NCBI RefSeq assembly: GCF_000188695.1
Contig: NW_004754932.1
Span: 2,339,687-2,364,686 of the forward strand
Direction of reading: 5' to 3'
Source of the DNA: Salpingoeca rosetta
Lineage: Eukaryota; Opisthokonta; Choanoflagellata; Craspedida; Salpingoecidae
Length of the DNA stretch: 25,000 bases
Below are positions 12,350 to 25,000 of this stretch, piece by piece (position 1 is the first letter of the stretch; every line of letters begins with the position of its first letter). The translations under genes were made by a program, and so were the position numbers. The notes beneath the pieces were generated by a model that saw nothing but the letters and a program-made list of their open reading frames with translations, was not told the origin of the DNA and made no database searches.

Positions 12350-12537
12350 TTGTTGTTGTTGTTGAGAGTATGTTGAAATGAGGTGTTTGTGGGTTGAAGC
12401 GGCTGTTTGTCTGTGTATTCGCATGATACGAGCACGTGACCAATATCTCATGCTCTGCTGTTGTGTGCCTACCGTTTTCTTCATTCACTGTGCAGAGCGC
12501 ATCTCCGCTGAACAAGAGGACACAAGCACGCACTTGA
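2972..12537 (+). CDS. LARP1: La-related protein 1 (La motif, PAM2-like motif, three DM15 repeats)
   Basis: LARP1 binds the capped TOP motif of ribosomal-protein mRNAs through its DM15 region and controls their translation and stability in the cytoplasm. Fourteen phase-consistent exons are visible: 2972-4769, 4956-4997, 5250-5472, 5685-5806, 6001-6074, 8559-8839, 9054-9111, 9368-9487, 10434-10505, 10798-11010, 11180-11320, 11531-11778, 11983-12229 and 12496-12537, giving 1226 aa. Residues 1-600 are low-complexity (Ala/Ser/Lys/Gln-rich). The La motif is at about 615-688 (QLEYYMSDKNL...DNFLRQHM). A PAM2-like motif is at 715-726. A Gln run is at 778-790. A LARP1-specific linker follows (LTIIISTP, KDRTG, IGWVM). 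DM15 A, B and C are at about 1072-1109, 1110-1150 and 1151-1187 (LFRFWSFFLREHF, YGMECLFRFYSYGLEK, LYGLEKLWALL). The start follows a splice-acceptor-like site and has A at -3. The tail after DM15 is short compared with animals. Confidence 0.93.
5498..5561. repeat. Compound (GGTT)6-(GTTT)5-(GGTT)5 tetranucleotide repeat
   Basis: It lies in LARP1 intron 3, starting 25 bases after the donor at 5473. Six GGTT units, five GTTT units and five GGTT units give it a near-symmetric layout. A shorter GGTT run occurs at about 12753-12773, downstream of the same gene. Confidence 0.92.
5764..5799 (+). other. PAM2-like PABP-binding motif coding segment in LARP1 exon 4
   Basis: Residues 715-726 read LKKAVNAPEFYP. 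The PAM2 consensus recognised by the MLLE domain of poly(A)-binding protein is xxLNxxAxEFxP. Ala, Glu, Phe and Pro are all at the right spacing; the Leu-Asn pair is not kept. Human LARP1 has a similar atypical motif (IDCPEFVP) just after its La motif, the same relative place. This is a homology argument only; binding is inferred. Confidence 0.62.
6075..8558 (+). other. Large LARP1 intron 5 (2.48 kb), no recognisable gene inside
   Basis: Exon 5 ends in phase 0 at a gtgagc donor and exon 6 starts in phase 0 after tctgttgcag, so the two join directly. The intron is roughly 5 to 10 times longer than most introns here. It is T/C-rich and, unlike its neighbours, nearly free of dinucleotide repeats. 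I read both strands and found no conserved protein, tRNA or snoRNA signature. Open frames up to about 140 codons are compositionally biased and lack splice support. An alternative promoter or non-coding exon cannot be excluded. Confidence 0.6.
8311..8362. repeat. (GTT)n / GATGTT repeat in LARP1 intron 5
   Basis: Short runs of GTT are interrupted by TTTC and GAT. The tract sits near the 3' end of the long intron, about 200 bases before exon 6. Confidence 0.85.
8631..8669 (+). repeat. Coding CAG repeat (13-Gln tract) in LARP1 exon 6
   Basis: Twelve uninterrupted CAG codons are followed by CAA, all in the LARP1 reading frame, encoding Gln 778-790 between an acidic Ser/Ala/Asp segment and EQEK. 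Other Gln tracts in the same protein (end of exon 1, about 4614-4730) mix CAA and CAG and should be more stable. Confidence 0.95.
12300..12364. repeat. (GTT)n-(GCTGTT)n compound repeat in last LARP1 intron
   Basis: GTT units, then five GCTGTT hexanucleotide units, then more GTT. The tract lies in the intron between the last DM15 exon (ends 12229) and the 42-base terminal exon (starts 12496). Confidence 0.9.
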
Positions 12538-13058
12538 TCATCTTGTATGGGTTGTGGTTGTCTTCCTTCACTTGACGTCTTCTTTTCTCTCCCTCCTTTC
12601 CTTTTGTTGTTACATGACATGTCATTGCCCCGGCTGCTTTCCCGCTTCTTTGACTCGTCGTTTCTTCTGGCTTTCCTGCTTCCTGCTATGGCGCGATGAT
12701 TGTATATGTGCTGCATGCGCGGCACGACGACTGGCTGGCTTTGTGTGATTGATTGGTTGGTTGGTTGGTTGTTTCGGTTGAGTGTTCCTAGGTGCACAAG
12801 AAGTGATGTGCGCAGCTCTGTTCGTGTGTGTGTGTGTGTGTTCTTTGTGTCGTGTGCACTTACACTACACAACATTTGTTAGACTTTGCTTGCCTTTGTT
12901 GATATCACGTCATCGTCACCACTCCTTCGCTTTGACAGACCCGTGTTTGTGCTTGGCTTGCTTCTTATTTGTAGTGGTCGTGTGGACGTGCGTCTGTTGT
13001 TTGGCAGTACGCAGCGTTCCCAACAGTAGACAAGGTGCAGGCAAACGAACGAAAGCGC

Positions 13059-13141
<83 letters not shown>

Positions 13142-13156
13142 GGTCTTGTGACGCGG
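12538..13156. other. Convergent 3' region between LARP1 and the MAPR gene
   Basis: About 620 bases separate two converging stop codons and must hold both 3' UTRs. I see no AATAAA on the plus strand and no TTTATT (minus-strand signal), so poly(A) sites cannot be placed. The region is T/G-rich, has a GGTT run near 12753, and ends in a long CG/GT repeat. Confidence 0.6.
13055..13140. repeat. (GC)n-(GT)n dinucleotide repeat downstream of the MAPR stop
   Basis: About nine GC units run straight into about 34 GT units. It starts 16 bases beyond the MAPR stop codon. In that gene's sense strand it reads (AC)n then (GC)n, so it would be in the 3' UTR or just past it. Confidence 0.95.
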
Positions 13157-13375
13157 CTACTTGCTCTTGACGAGGGTCCCTCTGATTTGCAGGGGAGATG
13201 GCGTGAAGAGTGAGTTGAGGACGGTTGAGAAGACGGAGCAGAGGTAATAAGGCAAAGCACGCATGCACGCAAAGTCAGACAAACAGATAGACAGACAGAC
13301 AGATAGATAGACAGACAGGCACAGACACAGACACACACACACACAGACACAGACACAGACACAGACACAGACACA

Positions 13376-13416
<41 letters not shown>

Positions 13417-13679
13417 GTTGACGTACCGCACTGGGTACTTGCTGAGAAACTTCTCTTTCCACTCGAGCATGGTCTGGCGCTCATGCTCGTCCAGATCCGA
13501 CGTGTCATCCCACTCTTCAGAAACCTAAAGAAGGAGCGTGATGTGTGGTTGAGGGGTGGTGGTGGTGGTGAGGGGAGTGCACAATGAGAACGAGTTGATG
13601 CACAGACAGACAGACAGAAAGGCAGACAGAAAGGCACACAGACAGACAGACAGAAAGGCAGACAGAAAGGCAGACAGAT

Positions 13680-13727
<48 letters not shown>

Positions 13728-13752
13728 CACACACACACACACAACACACACA

Positions 13753-13786
<34 letters not shown>

Positions 13787-14077
13787 ACATACGTACGTAC
13801 GTACCAGTCCAACCGCCATCGTGGCCATTCCACGGGTGGCATCGTGGCCAGCAAACCCGGCATATGGTCCACCTGAGGAGTGCGTAGAAGCAACGCACAA
13901 CAACATGCGTTATGAGGAAGAGCAGAAGCATGCACCATACAGACAGATACACAGGCACACAAACACACAGGCACACATAAACACACACAGACACAGACAC
14001 AGACACAGACACACAGACACACAGACACACAGACACACACAGACACAGGCACAGGCACAGACACATAAACACACATA

Positions 14078-14166
<89 letters not shown>

Positions 14167-14506
14167 ACGCGTATAGCCTCCAACTCTTGTTGCACTCACC
14201 TGGTCCGTAGAAGTCTGCGCCAGAAGTCATGTCGAAGACGACACCGTCCACGGCAATGTAGATGGGCTTCTCGCCGCCATGCTCCTTGCTTGGCTTTGTG
14301 CCATCGTAAGCGCGCAGCTCTTTCAGTGTGAACACCCTGTCGTGTCCCAGGGCCTCCTCCCGCTTCTTGCGGTCCTGCTCCTTCCTCTGTTCGGCCCGCT
14401 TGTCAAAGCCAAACACCTTGTACACAAGATAGCCAATCACAACACTCAGCGCCACGTTGGTGGCACTGATATGCTCCAACCACGACGACGAAGACGAGCT
14501 CATCAT
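13157..14506 (-). CDS. Membrane-associated progesterone receptor component-like, cytochrome b5-like haem protein
   Basis: MAPR proteins are membrane-anchored haem-binding proteins with a cytochrome-b5-like fold that support cytochrome P450 and sterol metabolism. Minus-strand exons 14200-14506, 13805-13872, 13427-13524 and 13157-13181 join in consistent phases into 165 aa. Residues 15-34 form one transmembrane segment, then come a basic linker and the haem domain from about 57 (FTLKELRAYDG, IYIAVDGVVFDM, FYGPGGPYAGFAGHDATRGMA). Tyr100 and Tyr106 have the same six-residue spacing as the two tyrosines of PGRMC1, the second of which is its haem ligand. Animal PGRMC1 is about 195 aa; this protein lacks the long acidic phospho-tail and ends GTLVKSK. 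Two adjacent ATGs (14506, 14503) could both serve. The last coding exon is only 25 bases. I cannot assign PGRMC1 versus PGRMC2 orthology. Confidence 0.9.
13279..13415. repeat. Compound (CAGA/GATA)n-(CA)n repeat in MAPR intron 3
   Basis: CAGA and GATAGA units are followed by CACAGA and pure CA. In the gene's sense strand the order from the donor is (GT)n, (CTGTGT)n, then (CTGT/CTAT)n. The pure GT part begins about 12 bases after the gtacgt donor. Confidence 0.92.
13599..13790. repeat. Compound (CAGA)n-(CA)n repeat in MAPR intron 2
   Basis: CAGACAGAAAGG units are followed by long CA runs up to 13790, with a short ACGTACGT stretch next to the donor. In the sense strand this is (GT)n then (CTGT/CTTT)n, the same order as in introns 1 and 3. 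Confidence 0.92.
13938..14164. repeat. Compound CACAGA / (CA)n repeat in MAPR intron 1
   Basis: CACAGACACAGG-type units are followed by CA runs up to 14164. Sense-strand order is again (GT)n nearest the donor, then CTGT-containing units. The repeat makes up most of the 327-base intron. Confidence 0.92.
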
Positions 14507-14765
14507 CCGCGCACGTGGTCTTTCCTTCTTCTTGTCTGAGGTTGTTTGTGTTTTGTCAGCGTGCGCGAAAGTGAGACTTCTGCATCAGACACAAGTACGC
14601 TCGGCTCTCTTGTCCCTCGCGCACCCTCTCGCAATGCCAGTGCGTCAGTTCCACATCAACGGTTCATTGTTGTGTGATATTGGCGGGAACAGCGGCAACA
14701 CCAACAGGGACCATCATCATCAACAAACAGCTGCGCGACAAAGGGGGGTTTATTCAGTTAGAAGC
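14507..14765. other. Tandem spacer between RPS11 3' end and MAPR 5' end
   Basis: Both genes run leftward, with 259 bases between the RPS11 stop and the MAPR start. The spacer must hold the RPS11 poly(A) site (signal at 14749-14754) and the MAPR promoter and 5' UTR. No other feature was recognised. Confidence 0.6.
14749..14754 (-). promoter_or_regulatory. AATAAA poly(A) signal of RPS11
   Basis: The minus strand reads AATAAA starting only 11 bases after the RPS11 TGA, followed by a C-run and T-rich sequence. If used, cleavage 10 to 30 bases on would leave a 3' UTR of roughly 30 to 50 bases. That is short, but typical of highly expressed ribosomal-protein genes. Confidence 0.75.
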
Positions 14766-16650
14766 TCAGAACTTGGAGAACTGCTTCTTGGCACCCTTGG
14801 CCTTGTGCACGCGGAGCACGTTGAAGCGCACGGTCTACACATATCCAGAACACAAAACAAGGCAACAACGAAGAAGTTGCAGCATCCATAGTGGGAGAGA
14901 GAGAGAGAAGTGTGTGTGTGTGTGTGTGTATGTGTGTGTGTGTGTATGTGTGTGTGTGAGTGTTCGGCGACACAAACCATACAGAAGAACAAGGGCATCC
15001 ATCATCCCGCGACACATGACTTCGCCTCTTCCATCGAACATGTCACAACCACATAGTAGTCGACTCAAATCATTGACACATACACCGTTCACAGGCATTC
15101 ACACCATACCTTAGAGAGAGGACGGCACTGGCCAATTGTGACGGCATCGCCGACGGCGATATCACGGAAAGCGGGGGACACGTGAACAGACAGGTTCTTG
15201 TGGCGCTTCTCGAAACGGCGGTACTTGGGGATGAAGTGGAGGTAGTCCCTGCGGACGACGCAAGTCCTGTAACATTTGGCAAGATCGTCAAGCACCGCGC
15301 ATGATGAGTTGCGGGGGCCAAAGGGAGAAAACAGAGGGGAGGAAGCAGAGAGAGAAAGAGAGAGAGAGTGTGTGTGTGTGCGTGTGCGTGTGCGTGCGTG
15401 TGTGTCAAACACGAAGCCAAGGACAGCGCATCGGCAGCGGTGGCACACCAAAGAGAAAACGCACACGACCCAGCACAACACCACACAATTATGTGTCTTT
15501 CAAAAAGTGGTACAGCGCAACCGCCAAACGCAGCAAGCGACACAAACGCACCTCTGCATCTTCAGGGTCTTGACAACACCGTTCAGGACACGACCGCGGA
15601 TGCTGACATCGCCGGTGAAGGGGCACTTGCGGTCAATGTACTCGAGCTCGCGGGCCTAAACAAGCAAGCAGCAGCAGAGAGGGCGAGGAGAACGAGTGGT
15701 GAGCGCTGAGAAGCAAACATGGAGCAGCAGCAGCGGCAGCAGTGGCGTTGCAAGGAAGTACCGATGGTGCCATGTATCGCTGGTGCGCACACGCACGCGC
15801 GCAGACACGGTACGGCACACGGCAACTTGTTCCCAGAAACAAGACTGCAAGATACGCAAGCGAAGACCACACGCTCTCATCGGCGGCCTCTTGACTCTCG
15901 AATGCAGTGGCGAAGCGTACCTCACGGGGGGTCTTGAAACCGAGACCGACGTTCTTGACGAAGCGGAGCTCAGAAGACTTGACCTTGGCAGCACCGATGC
16001 GCTTCTTGTTCTCAAAGATGAGACGCTGCTTCTGGTAGGCACGCTCGTGTTGCTGCAAATTGGGCATCACACACACACACGCGTGCAATAGGAATAGGGC
16101 AGAAACAAGGGAGCAGGGGGTGGCCAGGGTGAGCAGTCATGCGTGACAAGCTCAAGGACAGTGATCCCATACACACACATGCACGATTGAGAGTGCATGT
16201 GCAGTTGCTTGGCTCCCATGTGGCTTGCTACAGTTTGCTGTCTCGCTCGGCTGTTGCGGTTGCTGCACATGCTGATGCAGGTGGTAGTGATGGTGCTGGC
16301 AGCCACACAACAGCCACCAAAACGCCAGAGCCGATGGTCCTTCGCTGCGATGGCGGTCGGGTTCGTGCACATCCGTGGTATGCGCACACGCATATGCGTG
16401 CATGTGTGTGTGTGTCTGTTGACAGGCTATCGCTGAGCGTTGGCTCATTGGCCTTCGCACAACCTGGCTGCCGCTGTATCTGTTTCTGTGCGACTGCCTG
16501 CATGTTGTTGTTGCTGCTTGTGCTGCTTTGCATGTACCAGCCACTGTCTTTCATGCGCACTCAAGCTGTGGAGAGCTGCTCTCGGTCTCATGCATCGTGT
16601 TCACCGCCCACGCATGATGACGCTGGCTTCTCGATCCACACGGAGCATAC

Positions 16651-16685
<35 letters not shown>

Positions 16686-16703
16686 CAACACATGCACACA
16701 GCA

Positions 16704-16749
<46 letters not shown>

Positions 16750-16796
16750 CAGCACAGCACGGCCACAGAGCATGGCTTGATACTCACGACTTCCAT
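14766..16796 (-). CDS. RPS11: 40S ribosomal protein S11 (uS17)
   Basis: This structural protein of the small ribosomal subunit has an OB-fold core that binds 18S rRNA. Minus-strand exons are 16788-16796 (only ATGGAAGTC), 15921-16052, 15552-15655, 15110-15266 and 14766-14834, with phases 0, 0, 2, 0, giving 156 aa against 158 in human. Diagnostic segments are ERAYQKQ near the start, [74 protein letters not shown] and [12 protein letters not shown] at the end. The protein appears complete and under normal constraint. A nine-base first coding exon separated from the rest by a 735-base intron is common for ribosomal-protein genes. I looked by eye for box C/D snoRNAs in the introns, because human RPS11 hosts one, and found no convincing C/D pair. 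Confidence 0.97.
14909..14959. repeat. (GT)n repeat in RPS11 intron 4
   Basis: TG units with two TATG interruptions, next to a GAGA run. In the sense strand the order is (CA)n then (CT)n, toward the 3' splice site. Confidence 0.88.
15347..15405. repeat. (GA)n-(GT)n repeat in RPS11 intron 3
   Basis: AGAGAGAA units run into GTGTGCGTGT. In the sense strand this is (CA)n followed by (CT)n, the same order as in intron 4. Confidence 0.88.
16652..16748. repeat. (CA)n tracts in RPS11 intron 1
   Basis: Two pure CA runs are separated by GCAACACATG units. In the sense strand they read (GT)n, starting about 40 bases after the gtgagt donor of the nine-base first exon. Confidence 0.92.
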
Positions 16797-17419
16797 CTTG
16801 GTGGTCGCGTGGGCTGAAGGTGCAAGGCAAACACAGGGGAAAAAGGAAGATTGGAAGAAGACTTGCCAGCTTCTCTGTAACGTGAACAAAATTGTGTATT
16901 GTGAACAGCCCACAAATGCCGAGTCAGCAAAATCTGATGCACACCACAAATATCAACACTTTGAGCAAAGGCAAAAAGGCGACGACGAAGATGAGGTGCT
17001 GTGATGCGTGCGGTGATGGCTGTGATGCGTGCAACCGTCGATGTGTGGTTGTGAGACAACGTCAACCGTCGATGTATGCGCGTATGCGCGTGTGCGGCGT
17101 GTGTGTGTGTGTGTCTGTCTCCATTGCAATCGATGATCCCAAGTTCCACCCCCTGTCTTTGCTTTGGTTTGATGTGTTGGACCTTTTGTGTGCTGTTTCG
17201 CCTTGCACGGATGACGAGTGTGGGCTTCGTGTTCCAAGAATATCCAAAGACGCGTGTCACCCTGTGTGCGTGTGATCTCCCTGTTGTGACCAGTGCAGTG
17301 CACTCGGGTCATTTTTTTTTGTTGCACGCACCCGTCTCACCTACTTCCATCGCAATCATCGCGCCTGCGCTCCTGCTGCGTGTATGTTGTTTGTGTGCTC
17401 CGCTGCATTTGGCAGTCAA
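16797..17419. other. Divergent promoter region between RPS11 and NSF
   Basis: The two start codons are head-to-head, 623 bases apart. The region must hold both promoters. On the RPS11 side there is a TOP-like pyrimidine tract. On the NSF side, TTTGGCAG ends five bases before the NSF ATG and resembles a 3' splice site, so NSF may have a non-coding first exon here. No TATA box or further gene was recognised. Confidence 0.6.
16836..16850 (-). promoter_or_regulatory. Candidate 5' TOP tract of RPS11
   Basis: The minus strand reads TCTTCCTTTTTCCCC, ending 39 bases upstream of the RPS11 ATG. TOP mRNAs begin with C followed by 4 to 15 pyrimidines, so a transcription start at the C inside this tract would produce one. 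The alternative is that this is the polypyrimidine tract of a 5'-UTR intron, since a CTTCAG follows about 20 bases later. Confidence 0.45.
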
Positions 17420-22709
<5,290 letters not shown>

Positions 22710-23539
22710 TGGTGTGAGACCTGACGCTTTCCCAGGGGGTGCTGACGTGAACGCAGCCATGCACGAATGGACCAAACAGAGCTCGCATGGTTGACCGTGG
22801 CACTCTACAGCTCCTTCGCATCCCAACCTCTCCACCAATCCCTCCCTTCACACCTATCGGTTCGCCATCACGTATGCAAAGACCATTTATGAGTTGAAGC
22901 CAAAACCGCCAACCAATAAAAGGAAACCAAGATAACTCGGGAGCAGCCACAACAAACGCAGCCACGCACACGCGCAAACTGTTGCATCAAAGCAGCGGAA
23001 CCAAGCGAGCGAGCGAGCGAACAATATTAACAAAAGATGGCCACATTCACAACCTGCGCAGGGCGAAATGAGAACGGCAAACACCATTTCACACATGCAC
23101 ATGCACACACAACACACATACGCGCGCAAGAAAGCACGCACACATGCGCACAGGCAGGTCAACAGCAACGAGTCAGGCAACGGAAGCGGAGGGCAATTAG
23201 AGAACGTAAACACTCGGGTATTGAAAGCGACAATAGCAGTGCAACACTCCACAAGGGCAACTCAAGCAACAGCAACTACAACAACGACGACACAGTTCGT
23301 CGACGAAAGGAGGTCAATCAGCAAAGGCGACGTTAGTCAGAGTCATCAAACCCCACTCGACAAACAAGTCCACCCAAAGTGCGGGAACGGGGAAAAAGAA
23401 AGACGGTACGCATCACACGCGCGCGTGTGTGCGTGCGTTGTCTTTAGTCTGTAGAAACACAACTGCAATGTCATCAGTTTGGGCATCAACAGTAGCCACC
23501 AGCGCTGCGTGACTTGGTGAATTCAACGTGACCGCTCGA
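22710..23539. other. Convergent 3' region between NSF and the right-edge gene
   Basis: About 830 bases separate two converging stop codons. It holds the NSF 3' UTR with an AATAAA at 22915, a short GAGC repeat near 23005-23020, CA-rich patches near 23090-23140 and an A-rich, CAACAA-like stretch around 23160-23330. No open frame here looks like a protein I recognise. Confidence 0.6.
22915..22920 (+). promoter_or_regulatory. AATAAA poly(A) signal, probably of NSF
   Basis: This is the first canonical signal after the NSF stop, about 205 bases downstream, in an A-rich context (CCAATAAAAGG). It would give a 3' UTR of about 220 to 240 bases. Confidence 0.6.

Positions 23540-25000
<1,461 letters not shown>

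Noticed and set aside
12300..12364. A second Gln or Asn tract coding region on the minus strand
   Set aside because: The segment lies between two phase-matched LARP1 exons on the plus strand and has no exon support on the minus strand.
14835..16787. snoRNA genes in RPS11 introns
   Set aside because: Only one weak C-box-like GATGATGG was seen in intron 4 (sense strand near 14999-15005) and no D box at a suitable distance followed it. There was no convincing pair in the other introns.

Overview
The window looks like nuclear DNA from a compact, intron-rich unicellular relative of animals. A choanoflagellate such as Salpingoeca is my best guess. The reasons are animal-like LARP1, NSF, RPS11, MAPR/PGRMC and HDDC2 proteins, many short canonical GT-AG introns, GC-rich third codon positions, small intergenic gaps, and dinucleotide microsatellites in almost every intron. 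The species call is inference; the gene calls rest on reading-frame and splice-phase reconstruction.

Layout. Positions 1-1236 (-) carry the 5' part of an HD-domain nucleotidase like HDDC2, cut by the left edge. Positions 1237-2971 are a divergent intergenic/5'-UTR stretch. Positions 2972-12537 (+) hold a complete 14-exon LARP1 homologue (1226 aa) with a La motif, a PAM2-like motif and three DM15 repeats. Its fifth intron is an unusual 2.5 kb. Positions 13157-14506 (-) hold a complete four-exon cytochrome-b5-like MAPR/PGRMC protein (165 aa). Positions 14766-16796 (-) hold complete five-exon ribosomal protein S11 (uS17, 156 aa). Positions 17420-22709 (+) hold an NSF AAA+ ATPase in 17 visible exons, but the end of the N domain and the first half of D1, P-loop included, are absent. 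Positions 23540-25000 (-) carry the last five exons (184 aa) of a protein I do not recognise, cut by the right edge.

Functional links. LARP1 in animals controls mRNAs of ribosomal proteins that begin with a 5' terminal oligopyrimidine (TOP) tract. The window also holds RPS11, a classic TOP gene in animals, with a TOP-like tract upstream of its start. The other genes share no obvious pathway and look like ordinary housekeeping neighbours.

The most consequential observation is the NSF gap. The splice phases on either side do not match, and a 37-unit CA repeat lies between them, so a collapsed assembly or a real deletion must be told apart. The next most interesting are the LARP1/TOP/PAM2 set and a recurrent intron architecture, donor then (GT)n then (CTGT)n in the sense strand, seen in two genes. 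I found no mobile element, CRISPR array, tRNA, rRNA or convincing snoRNA, and no clearly new multi-gene system.
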